A DNA stretch of 64,000 nt from Owenia fusiformis (taxonomy: Eukaryota > Annelida > Polychaeta > Sabellida > Oweniidae), in assembly GCA_903813345.2 (NCBI GenBank), contig CAIIXF020000011.1, positions 19,637,754-19,701,753 of the forward strand. The letters are read 5' to 3'. The position numbers and the translations under genes were made by a program. The stretch's first letter is position 1; each line of letters starts with the position of its first letter. The notes under the pieces were generated by a model. The model was not told the origin of the DNA and did not search any database. It was given only the letters and a program-made list of their open reading frames with translations. Positions 9,831 to 22,040 of the stretch are shown in pieces.

Positions 9831-12647
9831 GATTATCTGCTAATCACATCTTATTAAACACTTGGCTAATTCCAACAAATTCCTTGCTTAAACTTGTATT
9901 TTTATTGTTTGATCTGGTCTGCATATATCTTCTTAGGGCATTCTGCACTTGTACAATGCCATGAGATCACAATGGTCCTGTGTAATTACAGTTAATGCAC
10001 GCTTGGGTGCTAAAAGGTAATGACTGATAGAAAATTAATGATTAAATTATGACTAGGAATGTTCAATGTATGAGACACCTCGACTTTTATTCAGGACATC
10101 TTCTTTTTGGGGCTCTCAAGATTTTACAATTTTGTTACCCTTTCAATATTTAGATTTAATTCTCATATCTATTTTCTGTTTTTACAAAACAATCAACCAG
10201 ATTCTCCTTTTTCAAGTTTTCCATTTTCTGTATGTTCTAAATTTCCTGTTTTTTATCTTAATTTTCTAAAGATTTCAGATTTATAACGTCCAGTTTCTTA
10301 CTCAGTTATGGAGTTCATTTTTCAAATATAAGAATTTGTGTAAAGTTGTTTCCTCCGTCCCCTCCCATCACATTTAATTATTCTCGATTATCTTCAATAT
10401 AACGTTTGCAAACTTGAAAGTCAGTAAATGGCATCGATTTAGTTATGATAACGTCACTTACAAATATTTAATACAGGTCATGGAGACCACTGTCGCTTGA
10501 ATTATAGCAAAAACATTGACTACGTGCACATTGGTGGCCTTGCACCTTTTTTAATAGATGCAACATCTTAGAAGCATATCGGTTCAGAAAAAAACCCAGA
10601 AGACCTAACCAATTCATTTAGGAATTCAATAGTAAAGTTTTTCTAAATCTCCAATCTTTCTATGTAAATGTATGCACTTTAAACTAATATACAGTTAAAG
10701 GAAACAAGACACACAGTGATAAATATCGTACTTTAAAATGCAACATGACCATCATCATGTAATTTACCCAGAATGCCCAAAACCTAATCAGATCTTGGCA
10801 TTATATTAGTCTGCTCTTGCATCTGCAAAAAATTCAAATTGAACTGTCTGTCCTCCTGCCCTCACCCAACTACCCACCCACCCAGACAGACAGGCACAAA
10901 CACACATCAGTACAAGATGAGAACAATACAGCACTTTGGCAAAATACAATAAAAACACACATATTGTTCAAATTGCAAAAAATGAGTTTTTGCAATGAAT
11001 AAGAGCCTACAAGAGAGATAAAAGCCTGACTTATACAAGATCTCCCTATTTCAATATTTCCTTTCATAATTAGAAGAGCTAATCATGATGAATAATGATC
11101 GAAAGGAAGTGTGCACTTATGTCACCTTGTAATGATAAGTTCTATTGAGAATAAAGACATGACATTCTCACCTTTTGTTAATTAGGACATGAAGAGAATG
11201 TGAATCGAATGAACCCTTAATTTTCTATCATTTGAAGAGTTGCAACTACATGTCTGTTTTATTGCTTGGATCAAGGGTTCTAACCTTTGGACACAGTTTT
11301 CTTTTCAAAATGTCCTCAATGTGGTCACTCTATGCTGAATCTCAGTATATTCATAAATATTTTAATAAAATGTTTCATTCAGAAACAATTAAAGTAGCTT
11401 CCTATGATGACAAATAAAAAAATCACATTTGGATTTTCATCAGCGGGAAAATCGTAAACATGGTTTACAACAAGAAGGCAAATAAGATAAATGTAATTTG
11501 CACCTATTTGTTAAAAATACAAGAAATAATATCAATAACACCATGACTAAAGGGCATGCATCGTTGCAAATGCCACAGTTAATTAGGTTGCTGTAGTTAC
11601 ATTAACTATATCCCACTATCTCCTGAAGGAGAAGCCTTTTGGCATGATGCCACACCCCTGCCAATTACTTAGTCTTCATTATCTTCAAGCGTAGCCTAAG
11701 CATGGCCCCCATTTCCTTCTTTTTATCTTGTATTATGTTGATGCAAGTTGTAAAAAATTAGAAGGCAAGCATATCTTGAATCTATAATTCTCTTAAGATT
11801 GTAAAATACTCAGAGATGTACTGTCAATGAAGAAATATGAAAAGAGGAAATTCAATGAGGGCATTACATTTTTCTAAGTTATCATCCTTCAACTATTTGA
11901 CATTAAACTGGATTTATAGAAGGGATGGAGACTAGTTTAGAGTATGTTTCAAAGAAATGTCATTATATTTTGTGCTGTCATTATTATTTCTATGGTGGCC
12001 ATTTTGAATTGAGCTGTTGACTGGTACTTGAGTTATCCAGCCCAAACAGATATACGGACAGACAGATAGACAGACAAACAGATGCTTCTATATATTCACA
12101 AAGAGAAACAGTTAACCCTTATCTAAAACTAACAATCTAGTAAAATGAGCAAACAGTTGTTATTATATAACATAAATTATTTATCTACAATGCACATATT
12201 TAAACTATTAATTACTTCTATTGTATTGATTTTTATGTAACAATTTATTGGTAGAACTATTACTTCTATTGTATTGATTTTTATACAACAATTTATTGGA
12301 AGGACTGGATATTATTAACACTTCACAGTTCTTGACCAATTCATCAGGGCTGAGTTATGAGCTTTACATACACTTGGCTAATCCTGAGTTTAATCCATAT
12401 TATTGATTGTAACAATTTAGCAGCTACAAATTTTCTTATGCACAAGGAGCATCATCCTTGCTGCAAGAATATTTTACAAGTATATAATTTAAGCATAAAT
12501 GAAGTCCTTTGAAGAAGGATGAAGGAGCATAACTTTTCCAAGTTTTCATGTTAACTTAAAGGTTTGTACCATACTTTAATGATGGTGGAAATGCAGCCCC
12601 TTATTTTTTAGGGTCAGCATTATACAATGCCACTTTCATGATATAGT
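9831..12647. other. non-coding, no gene recognised
   Basis: No exon recognised. Notable only: a roughly 50-bp tandem duplication at about 12209-12300 (ACTTCTATTGTATTGATTTT twice), and a C-rich stretch at 10850-10890. Confidence 0.45.
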
Positions 12648-12768
12648 ACAAGGCATTAACATGCAAAATGTCACCACCTGTCATTTGTTACAGACACAAA
12701 CGCCATTTTTACAGACACTTTTACAGACACCAAACAGTCAACCACCAAACACTTCTGGTTGTGACATA
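12648..12768 (+). mobile_element. short TGTCACCAC-family element
   Basis: Begins ACAAGGCATTAACATGCAAA then ATGTCACCACC and TTTGTTACAGAC, and ends GGTTGTGACATAAT. The same start and end are found at 17144-18803, 29766-29903 and, reversed, 48731-48833. This copy lacks the core array. Confidence 0.7.
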
Positions 12769-13322
12769 ATAATTGCTATTTGATACTTACCCTGGTTTCC
12801 CATTAACTAACCAAACTACACTCTGACTACTATATATTAGTTCAGAGTTTTAATGTTGATAAGATCTCAGTAATCTCAAATATAGTTTCCATGGACCTTT
12901 ATGAGATTTTAAATGTGAACTTGATGTAAGCTACTTATAAGCAGAAAAAATGTTATGGCTTTCTATACTGAACATCTAATTAAATCCAAGAATCATCTCT
13001 AATTTGAAGAGGAAAGGGCAATCCAAAGCTTGCAAAGAGTACTAAATCAATATCTTGTAAAATAAAATTTAAATGCCAGATCTCATTTTCCAAGAGATTG
13101 ATTAATTAATTGGCCAAACCATATCAGACATAACTGAAGGTTGCTGAACCCCGAGAAGCAACAACAATATTCAATGTGACATTGAATAAGCATGTCTTTA
13201 TCATCTGTGGCATTATAAGCCCCAAAGGCTTTATTAAGACTTTATTAATCTACATAATAGAAAACAGTGTTTTCCTATGCTTTGCACAAGACTGTGTTCA
13301 AATAATATTGAAGAAATAGATG

Positions 13323-13775
13323 CAGTAAAACCTGTTTCATGGAACATGTCCTTAAGTAGAAACCATTTCTCATTAATAGTCTATGAAGACTTAGTTCAAC
13401 AAGTTAAATCCAATACCACGGCTTTCATTTATTAATCTGAATGTTCTTGTTGACGTGATTGGGTTTAACTTCCATGCTATGCTTTCATTTGTTGCAAATT
13501 CTCACTATCAGTTATTAATTAAACGCGCATGGAATTTCATGCGCTGCCATAGAGCACCATTAAATTTTTGGCATCAAGGGCCGAATAGGCACGGACGTTA
13601 AACCTAGGGTGGGCCACAAGATATGTCAGATAAGAAATAAGGCCCAGACTAGGTTTAACTTGTTGAACTAATGAAGACTATGATGTAAAACAAAACTCAT
13701 TGGGTAGAACACCCCCAAAGTGGAACACTGTTTTCTAGGTACCAAAGCTGTCCTACTTACACTTACTTTTATTGT
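13323..13775. mobile_element. CAGTAAAACCTG-family MITE, split by a nested element
   Basis: Left end CAGTAAAACCTG. Family words (GTGGAACACTG, TCCTACTTACA) and a decayed right end TTTTATTG followed by TA. The element at 13392-13671 sits inside it. Confidence 0.6.
13392..13671. mobile_element. hAT-type MITE with 8-bp duplication TGAAGACT
   Basis: Inverted ends TAGTTCAACAAGTTAAA / TTTAACTTGTTGAACTAA are directly flanked by an exact 8-bp repeat, TGAAGACT, at 13384-13391 and 13672-13679. An 8-bp duplication with TAG-starting ends suggests hAT. Non-coding interior. Confidence 0.82.
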
Positions 13776-13982
13776 AGATTATTTCGCCATATTCTTAGAC
13801 TTTGCAAAATACTGTATTTAAGCAATATTGAAGAAAGTTCTACAAGAAAGGCTAGGATAATATGTATTGTTAGTACCTCAGTTGAAATACTCGATTTTGA
13901 TTGGTCAACGAGCGGTGAATAATTTTAACTGTACACCGCGCAATGCATTGCCGGTGAATAATATTCCCAGCATTCCACTAAA

Positions 13983-14273
13983 ATGACGCCATTATCAGAC
14001 GATAAAATGGCCGCCGCTAGCACTAGCCGTTTCAAAAATGTTGAAGATGAGGATATTATTAGTCTCTTAGAGAGTAAAGACAGTCAAAATACGAAGAAAA
14101 ATCTAAAACTTTGTACAAAGCTTTTAGTGGACTTCGCCCAGGAGAGTAATTTGACTCCATTGAGTGAACTTACTGCCGATATACTGAAATACAACATGAA
14201 CGTCTCGAGGGTCTGGATCCAACTTCAAGTCAACTTCAAGGGTCAGAAAAATCTAAGATATTCTTCGGACTAA
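13983..14273 (+). CDS. Crypton/KIAA1958-like N-terminal domain, fragment
   Basis: A 96-residue frame ending in TAA. After a short leader it reads SRFKNVEDEDIISLLESKDS then NTKKNLKLCTKLLVDF. I recognise this layout (F.x.D.DI..LLE.KDS.NTKK......L..F) as the N-terminal helical domain of the DUF3504/KIAA1958-like, Crypton-derived tyrosine-recombinase proteins that are abundant in marine invertebrates. The family proteins run several hundred residues further; the recombinase domain is absent here, so this is a first exon or, more likely, a remnant. Two Met codons (13983 and 14007) are possible starts; the second gives MAAASTSRFK. The upstream block 13885-13980 and the hairpin right after the stop suggest that the whole segment is part of a mobile repeat. 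Function unknown. Confidence 0.55.
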   Translation: MTPLSDDKMAAASTSRFKNVEDEDIISLLESKDSQNTKKNLKLCTKLLVDFAQESNLTPLSELTADILKYNMNVSRVWIQLQVNFKGQKNLRYSSD

Positions 14274-14278
14274 CAAAA

Positions 14279-14410
14279 CAATTATAGACCTCTCCATTCG
14301 GTTTACTGTCAAAATTATATCCCTCGACTGTAAACCTCGACCTACGGTCTCGGTTTACAGTCTCGGGATATAATTTTGACAGTAAACCTCTAGAGAGGTC
14401 AATAATTGTA
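14279..14410. repeat. long perfect-arm hairpin after the Crypton-like ORF
   Basis: Arms of about 50 bp: ...GACCTCTC..., TTTACTGTCAAAATTATATC and CGACTGTAAAC are matched by their complements in 14352-14410, around a short loop near 14337-14350. Foldback MITE or element terminus. Confidence 0.85.
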
Positions 14411-15994
14411 TATAGTGCAAGAGGCATCTTAATAATGATATTTCACTAATCAGCAAATACTTGTAGATTTTACTTAGAACATTTATCTGTATTACATCTG
14501 TCACTCTCTGAAGTAATAGAGTAATCATACAAAATCAGAGAATTGGTTTTACATAATTTGTTCATCCAATTCCTTTATGTATTCTGCAGTGACTTATCTG
14601 TACTAACGATAATAACAATGTACTTGTATTACCATTTTAATATAATACATGGAAGCATTAACCATTAACTAAGTAATTATTGCATTCCACATATCATTAA
14701 TTTCAGGATCACAATCTTAAGGTAAAACCACAATCCACATATAAAGGTATTCAGTATGTTCAGAAATTTTAATGGCTTCCTGATTGGAGTCTCATGTTAT
14801 TTACAGGTACATTCCATACATGGGGTAAATCTTTCAGTTTTGCATAGAGTACATAAATATACCTAGATTATTAGATGAGGGTTTTATACTTTTCTACACA
14901 GCCACGCCCATAAAATAGACAAAAAGAGTAGAGATGAGATTGCAAGATTTTTGCTAAAAAGTTAAACAAATCTGCAACATTTATATTTTCATGTGAGACT
15001 TTACACTTAAATTAAAAAGACTCATAGTATGATAAAACCTATTATGTTATCTATGATTTTCATTTTAAAAAAACAGCATCAACAAATATTTTGTAGTGAT
15101 AATATTACATTTATTACAGGTCCTGTAGACCAAAACTGCTTGATTTATAGAAACATTGACTTTTGCATGCTGGTGATGTTGCATCATTTTAAATAGATCT
15201 CATTCCTTAGAATAACATCAGTTCAAAAAAATCATAGAAATCTTTACAGATTGTACCATGCTGTTACTGTGCCCCTAAAGCATCAGCATAAAAAGGACCA
15301 AATGAGACAACTGGTACTTCAGTTATCAAATAAAACATTTTTTATGAAAAAAATCTAAACCAAATCCAAATAGAGGATTGCATCCTATCAAAATTCGAGG
15401 GTTTCATTTCCTGTATCATCCCGTGTATAATTTATAACCCCTTGTGCCATGGCATCTTATTTAGCACATAATTCTATCATCCAGAGACTTAACATTGGTT
15501 ATTAACTTACCAAGGTTGATCCATTCCTATACACATTGGTACCACAGCATGCACATCATGACTGCACTAATGTAATAAGGTATCATAGGTCCATCCAGGG
15601 CTTGTTTGTCTAACACCATATGTATTGAACATCTTCAGCTCCTGAAAGTGAAGCAATTATGAGAGAGTTTCAGCTCTGCTAGAATTTCATATTTGCAATA
15701 TCATAATATAGAAATATGATAACTTGCAGGGTAAAATTAATTGAAATCATTTTCCTGTTTCCTGGAAAGAAAGTTGAGGCAGGTAAAATTTCAGTAAAAT
15801 AGTATAATTAGAAACATATGTTGTATGCTAATAATAAGAGTAATAATACCATGCAAAACCATTACACCCCGTTTTATTTAAATACCCTTTTCAATAATTT
15901 ACTTCAACAATATTACTAGGCTCTGAGCATAAGGAATCATATATTTTTAATAAGACGACTTTTTAAAATGATTCATGACCAGAGCTATCAAGGG
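14411..15994. other. non-coding, no gene recognised
   Basis: No exon recognised. A stretch at about 15150-15260 resembles 10500-10640 (GATGCAACATCTTAG-like words), probably an old dispersed repeat. Confidence 0.4.
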
Positions 15995-16083
15995 CATCAG
16001 TCGTGGGGCGGGGCTGCTAAACTGTAATATAGACGATAATAGTCAGCGGCTACTTTTTAACTAGACTCTGCGTGCAGGGTATA
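15995..16083 (-). mobile_element. fragment of the TACCCTGCGTGCAGAG element family
   Basis: The reverse complement matches the left end of 18237-18614 and 18837-20284: ACCCTGCACGCAGAGTCTAG, then ATTACAGTTTAGCAGCCCCG. Truncated; its right-end half is absent. Confidence 0.7.
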
Positions 16084-17164
16084 TCATGCCATCACTTGCT
16101 AACAGACTGTGGGAAACACACTGCTGAAAGAATTACATATTTTGCTCTTTTGAATTTCATCATTGTCTTTGAGTTAATTCTACAAAGATACATTCTATAG
16201 TATTATTAAACTCCTTCAATAGCTCCTATATTTGAGTTAAGTCTGAATTCTTTGATGTATATTCTCATCATTATCATTAGTTTTAAGCTAGCTTTGTTTA
16301 AACATCTTAGACGATGGATAACAGTAATAACATCATTTTTATAGACGTATTATTATTCACAATATGTAGCATTATTAATTTAAATGACACAAATGTCAAA
16401 ACTGGCTCAAGCTCTAAGATATACAGGGTGGTCCAAAAACCAATACCCAACTTCAAATCAGGATAAAATACTTATGTTCAATATGGTACATTGACTTATA
16501 TATCATTTTAAAGGTTGAATAGTTTCAAACAATTTAGTATATAACACTATGTCATAAAATCAATAGTAAATGTAAATTATACTTATTTGAGAGGCTGGGT
16601 CGCGTTTTAAGGTCTCTAGATTTGAGGGAGAAAACAGTAAATCTTTGGAATTATGTAAACTTTTTATTTATAGAATATCATTTTGTAAGGTGAATACATG
16701 CTTGTATATTAGCATCATTGTGTGACTAAACTTATTGTTTATGAATTTCAGTGTTGTTTAATAACATTTTACAATTTATTTATTTAAAAAATTGCTTAAT
16801 ATGCCCCGCCCTTTGCGTCAACAATAAGCTTCAAGCGGTAGAGCCATCTATCAACAGATTTCTGTTGCAATACTTTAGGATTACGCGGTTCAGCTAATCA
16901 CTACTTTTTATTGGATGCTTGTGATTGTACACCATTTCCTCGAGATAGCTCCATGTACATAAGCATCGGGGCTGCTGGGTGGCCAAGCATCAGGATCAGT
17001 CAAATTGAAAACTTGTTCGTGAAGGAATGCCAATGTCTCCTTTGATCTATGGGAAGAGGCATTATCTTGTTGAAAAATAAAACCCTCACCACAATATTAT
17101 GTCTTTTAACATACCTCTTTTGAGTACTTATTGATAACAAGGCATTAACATGACAAAATGTCAC

Positions 17165-18190
17165 CACCTAAAGGTCAATTTGAAGCAAGTTGAAAACAGA
17201 CCTTTTTGACCTTTTTTGACCTTGAGAAGGTCATTAAAGGTGAAATGTCAAATCTAGAGTCAGATTTGAATTTCTGAGAACATGTAGATGATTTTGAAAA
17301 AAAAAATTAGTCAATTTGAAGCAAGTTGAAAAAAGACCTTTTTGACCTTGAGAAGGTCATTGAAGGTAAAATGTCAAATCTAAAGTCATATTTGAATTTC
17401 TGAGAACATGTAGATGATTTTGAAAAAAAAATTTAGTCAATTTGAAGCAAGATGAAAAAATACCTTTTTGACCTTTTTTGACATTGAGAAGGTCATTGAA
17501 GGTCAAATGTCAAATCTAAAGTCAGATTTGAATTTCTGAGAACATGTAGATGATTTTGAAAAAAAAATTTTGTCAATTTGAAGCAAGTTGAAAAAAGACC
17601 TTTTTGACCTTTTTTGACTTTGAGAAGGTCATTGAAGGTCAAATGTCAAATCTTAAGTCAAATCTAAAGTCAGATTTGAATTTCTGAGAACACGTAGATG
17701 ATTTTGAAAAAAAAATTTAGTCAATTTGAAGCAAGTTGAAAACAGACCTTTTTGACCTTTTTTGACCTTGAGAAGGTCATTGAAGGTCAAATGTCAAATC
17801 TTAAGTCAAATCTTAAGTCAGATTTGAATTTCTGAGAACACGTAGATGATTTTGAAAAAAAAATTTAGTCAATTTGAAGCAAGTTGAAAACACACCTTTT
17901 TGACCTTTTTTGACCTTGAGAAGGTCATTGAAGGTCAAATGTCAAATCTAAAGTCAGATTTGAAGGTCAAATGTCAAATCTAAAGTCAAATCTAAAGTCA
18001 GATTTGAATTTCTGAGAACATGTAGATGATTTTGAAAAAAATTTAGTCAATGTGAAGCAAGTTGAAAAAAGACCTTTTTGACCTTGAGAAGGTCATTGAA
18101 GGTCAAATGTCAAATCTAAAGTCAGATTTGAACTTCTGAGAACATGTAGATGATTTAGAAAAAAATTGAAGTCAGTCTAAACAGTATTTG
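17165..18190. repeat. core tandem array, about 120-180 bp monomers, about 7 copies
   Basis: Each monomer runs GTCAATTTGAAGCAAGTTGA, AGACCTTTTTGACC, TTGAGAAGGTCATTGAAGG, TCAAATGTCAAATC, GAATTTCTGAGAACATGTAG, ATGATTTTGAAAAAAA. The last element recurs at about 17290, 17412, 17549, 17698, 17846, 18025 and 18150. Length varies by internal duplication of the CAAATCTAAAGTCAGATTTG part. Rich in TGACCTT/AAGGTCA words. Confidence 0.92.
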
Positions 18191-18236
18191 TAAAGTTATA
18201 GGAAGTTGTAAGAAATTGTTACAGACGCCGGACGCC

Positions 18237-18614
18237 TACCCTGCGTGCAGAGTCTAGTTAAACTACACTCTGCCTAGTAGAGAGCATATTACAGTTTAGT
18301 AGCCCCGCCCCCACGACGGGTACCGGTGACAGTTTGCGTAATAAATAACTTTTGACCTACGCGCTGACCTCTCTTCCACCATGGACGAGCTTGAAGAAAC
18401 ACACGCCAAATGCGTTCTAATTAAATATGCGCATGTCATTGGTCAATTCCGGGCTCAAGGATGACGTCAGAAGGAATGACCATATATAGAACGTCGGTCA
18501 ATTTTGGCCGACGAACACTGATTGGCGCGGTGAGTTCACAGGTTTATTTTAGTTTGAAAGAGTGAAGACGAAGCTCTCTTTTAAGAAGTGAAGTCAAACG
18601 AATGCAAAGGGTAC
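18237..18614 (+). mobile_element. TACCCTGCGTGCAGAG element, short form, 8-bp duplication
   Basis: Starts TACCCTGCGTGCAGAG and ends AATGCAAAGGGTAC, flanked by an exact 8-bp repeat CGGACGCC at 18229-18236 and 18615-18622. Contains GCCCCGCCCCCACGACGGG and a promoter-like stretch near 18460-18530 (TGACGTCA, then CATATATAGAACG). No ORF. The 8-bp duplication fits hAT or another 8-bp superfamily. Confidence 0.8.
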
Positions 18615-18654
18615 CGGACGCCGGACGCAAACCTCCAACCACCAACCGCCGTCA

Positions 18655-18803
18655 CAAAAAAAACGGAGACCATAACAATATGTCACCACTTTTGGTGGTG
18701 ACATAAAAAAAAACGGAGACCATAACAATATGTCACCACTTTTGGTGGTGACATAAAAAACGGAGACCATAACAATATGTCACCACTTTTGGTGGTGACA
18801 TAA
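18655..18803. repeat. three tandem copies of a terminal hairpin
   Basis: Three copies of ACGGAGACCATAACAATA followed by the hairpin TGTCACCACTTTTGGTGG plus TGACA, spaced about 57 and 51 bp and separated by A-runs. Confidence 0.95.
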
Positions 18804-18836
18804 TAAACAATACTGAAATTCATGAACAATAAGTTT

Positions 18837-20284
18837 TACCCTGCGTGCAGAGTCTAGTTAAACTACACTCTGCCTAGTAGAGACCATATTACAGTTTAGT
18901 AGCCCTGCCCCCACGACAGGTACCGGTGACAGTTTGGGTAACCAGAACAACGGCAACGCCAAAGTGTAGCGAATCCCATCAAACAGAAATGGCTGGCATT
19001 TTTACATTTGAAATATATAGCAAATATCATAAAATAACACCCATAAGAGGCCACCATTTTCAAAATGGTTGACCACTAGCCAAGTTGTCATCAGAAGAAG
19101 TAATATGCTTTTAAGTAGCCACATATAAAATTCTTAAAAAATCGCCAATGCTGGCCATTTTTTAAAATGGCCGCTTACTTCCCAAAATGTCATAAGACAG
19201 TATGCAATCGTTATGAGTATTCACATATCAAATATGAACAAAATCGCTATATTACTTTGAGTTATAATAAAAAATGTAAAATAACACATAAAAATGGTGG
19301 CCATTTTTCAAAATGGCCGACTACTCCCCAAAGTTTTATTAGACAATGTGCCATGCTTAAAGTAGTCACATATCAAATATGAACAAAATCGCTCCAATAC
19401 TTTTCAAGTTATCGTAAAAAATGTAAAAATGACAGCCATTTTTAAAAATGGCCGCCTACTACGCGAAGTGTCATGAGACAGTGTGCAAGGCTCATGAGTA
19501 TTCACTATTCACATATCAAATATGAACATAATTGCTCCACTACTTTTCAATTTATAGTAAAAAACGTAAAAATAGTGGCCATTTTTCAAAATGGCCACCT
19601 TTACCCAAAGTGACATTAAACAGTGTGCCATGCTTATTGTATTCACATATAAAATATGAACAAAATCGCTCTACTACTTTTTGAGTTATAGTAAAAAATG
19701 TAAAATAACACACATAAAAATGGCGGCCAATTTTCAAAGTGGCCGCCTACTACCCAAAAAAAAATCGCTATATTACTTTTCAAGTTACAGCAAAAATCGT
19801 AAAATGACGTCCATTTTTCAAGATGGCTGCCATGTATTTCTTCTATATTTACATTTTTAGCTTACTCAATGTTTTATATAACTTTTTTACATTTAAAACA
19901 TATTGCTAATTACAGTTTTATATGCAGTACCTAAATTACTGTAAAATCGGCACTTTTTTTTGAACGGCCATTTTGAAAATGGGTTTTCGAGCAGAACTTC
20001 TACCCCCATTGGATATATGTGTACAAAATATGAACAAAATCGGGCAAGCGGAATTTGAGTTATTGCCAAATACGCCAAATGCGTTCTAATTAAATATGCG
20101 CATGTCATTGGTCAATTCTGGGGTCAAAGATGACGTCAGAAGGAATGACCATATATAGAATGTCGGTCAAATTTGGCCGACGAACACTGATTGGCGCAGT
20201 GAGTTCACAGGTTTATTTTAGTTTGAAAGAGTGAAGACGAAGCTCTCTTTTAAGGAGTGAAGTCAAACTAATGCAAAGGGTAAC
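18837..20284 (+). mobile_element. TACCCTGCGTGCAGAG element, long form with a different core array
   Basis: Same left end as 18237-18614 over about 110 bp and same right end over about 230 bp (from GCCAAATGCGTTCTAATTAA to AATGCAAAGGGTAAC), but the middle is a tandem array at about 19010-19850. Flanked by an exact 8-bp repeat ATAAGTTT at 18829-18836 and 20285-20292, inside mariner sequence. Two copies with the same ends and different cargo. Confidence 0.8.
19010..19850. repeat. tandem array of about 130-bp units (AAAATGGCCGCCTACTAC)
   Basis: Units contain CATTTTTCAAAATGGCCGCC, TACTACCCAAAGTGTCAT, ACAGTGTGC, CACATATCAAATATGAAC, AAAATCGCTCCACTACTTTT and GTAAAAATGTAAAAT. About six copies, diverged. 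Open frames at 19167-19382 and 19552-19737 arise from the array. Confidence 0.88.
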
Positions 20285-20436
20285 ATAAGTTTAGTCACAA
20301 ATGATGCAAAAATACAAGCAATGTACTCACCTAACAAAATGATTACAAAATTCCAATAAATAGCAACCCAGCCCCCCAAATAAGTATAATATACCTTTAC
20401 TATTGATTTATGTAATAGTGTTATATACCAAATTGT

Positions 20437-21870
20437 TGGTATAATATACTGGTATACATTACGTATTATCATATTGGTTGATATACAAAATCAGAACAAC
20501 CTGTAGCTTGCATTCTGATTTATCAGAGTCTCACTTTATGTAACGCTTTGGTATCCAAAGGATAATACTTGCTGTGGATTCCACAATGTAAAGCTTGAAC
20601 CATCAACATCCTTTCGATACAAACCATTTTTCCAAGGCAATAAGGGAGTTTCTATATGCTTGAATAAGCTGATAAGCTGAAATGTCACCCTTGTTTATTT
20701 TCCGTTTTGCCTGGGCCAGACTGCCATTGACGTACATGTTATAAACTTGCAATAGTCACTTAATTCAATGATTTATAAAAAAGTGTCGGTTGAATCTGGA
20801 TGACCCTGAGTGCATATTGTGATTAATCATGAAAACTATGGTTTTCAAATGAATAAACCTTGCATAGCTGAGAGGTTTCTCGTTCAGGAAACAAAGAGAT
20901 ACAAGCAACAAACATACAAACAAACAAAACAAACAATGTATTTTATTTTAGTCATGAAAGGATTTTCTATTTCAAGTCCATCTCATTTAGTTTATAGCCC
21001 TAGAGCGAGACAATATGTTCAGAGGAGTTAAGCTGGATTATCAGCATTTTATTTCTTCTTTAATGCCACTTCATCAACATAAATAAGAGAGTAGAAGACA
21101 TATCTAGAGATAAAGTCCTGCTTGAGACTTCAGAAATGTTCTTATATAAACATCTGACAGTTTTATCTAAACAGAAGTGGTCTAAGTCAATGATAATACA
21201 AGCTTACTCATTTTTTCTAATGGAAGTCTTAATTAGAATGATATTTATTTTGTCTAGGAATAAAACAGCTTACCTGGGAGAGGAAAAGTTTTGTAGTTAA
21301 GAATTAACCAAGTTATTTTAAGGAAATGTCAAAATTAATGCTAATATTCGGAATGGGAAATTGTATGTTTTGATTGTTTTGTAACCTAATCTGATACAAC
21401 ACCCACTGAGACAATTCAACTGTGTTTGAGCTTGGCAGGTGTTAACATTTTAGCATGGAGGTCTATAGCAAATGAAAAAAACACATAACAAGAGATGTTC
21501 AGATTAGAGAGGTGTTTGGATATACAAGTTTTACAGTTTGGCTGAGAACAGGAAATTTGTAACCTCCAAATACAGAGATCAAGATATTATCTGGATCAGA
21601 GGATGAAAATTTCAGTATATAGACCACTTTTCTTTCTGGTGCAATTCTGGAAATTTGTATATGCCTCTTTAAGTTCAATAAAAAGGCAATGAAACAAAGA
21701 GCATGCTATGAAAGAGGATACTAAATATTGCAGTTGAGTTTATAAACATAAAAAGAACATATAAACATTATGTTAACACCAGAATAGGTCTGGCACTTTG
21801 ATAACACTTTCCAAAAATGGCAAATATAATCGGGAAGGGTCACAAGGGCTTGTAGCTGAGACTTAAGGAT
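20437..21870. other. non-coding, no gene recognised
   Basis: No exon or element boundary recognised. Confidence 0.45.
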
Positions 21871-21996
21871 TTAAGCCCTGGACTCGGTGCATTGTGTGCG
21901 GAATCATTCTATTGAAGGTGCATCGGGAATGCAAAGTTTAGGAAACATCGCCTGAATAGAATGAAGCAGCCACAATGCATTGAGTCTTGGGCTTAA
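21871..21996. repeat. foldback element TTAAGCCC...GGGCTTAA
   Basis: The arms TTAAGCCCTGGACTCGGTGC plus ATTGTG and CACAATGCATTGAGTCTTGG plus GCTTAA pair over about 26 bp. The interior also pairs partly. Either TTAA-targeted or with TTAA as the end. Confidence 0.7.
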
Positions 21997-22040
21997 ATTC
22001 TTTTCACATATTGCAAAATCGTTTCTATAAAATCACTTAA

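Larger units (their letters stand above)
17144..18803 (+). mobile_element. TGTCACCAC-family element with core array and triplicated 3' hairpin
   Basis: Left end ACAAGGCATTAACATGACAA then ATGTCACCACC. It contains about seven tandem core monomers (17165-18190), the TTGTTACAGACGCC motif, a nested element (18237-18614) and three repeats of a terminal hairpin, TGTCACCACTTTTGGTGG plus TGACAT, each preceded by CGGAGACCATAACAATA. Core array plus 3' hairpin resembles Helentron-derived HINE/pearl elements of molluscs and insects; the class is an inference. Inserted in the mariner copy at 16424-20436. Confidence 0.65.
16424..20436. mobile_element. second mariner copy, truncated and interrupted by nested insertions
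   Basis: Starts CAGGGTGGTCCAAAAACC after TA and aligns with 6969-8092: the left arm 16424-16790, then transposase remnants to about 17143 (GGGCTGCTGGGTGGCCAAGC). The homology resumes briefly at 18804-18836 and again at 20285-20436, where it stops before reaching the right terminus. The gaps are filled by the elements at 17144-18803 and 18837-20284. Confidence 0.8.

Noticed and set aside
13983-14273. Intact host gene
   Set aside because: Only the N-terminal domain is present; the context is mobile-element-like. Kept as a low-to-moderate confidence fragment.
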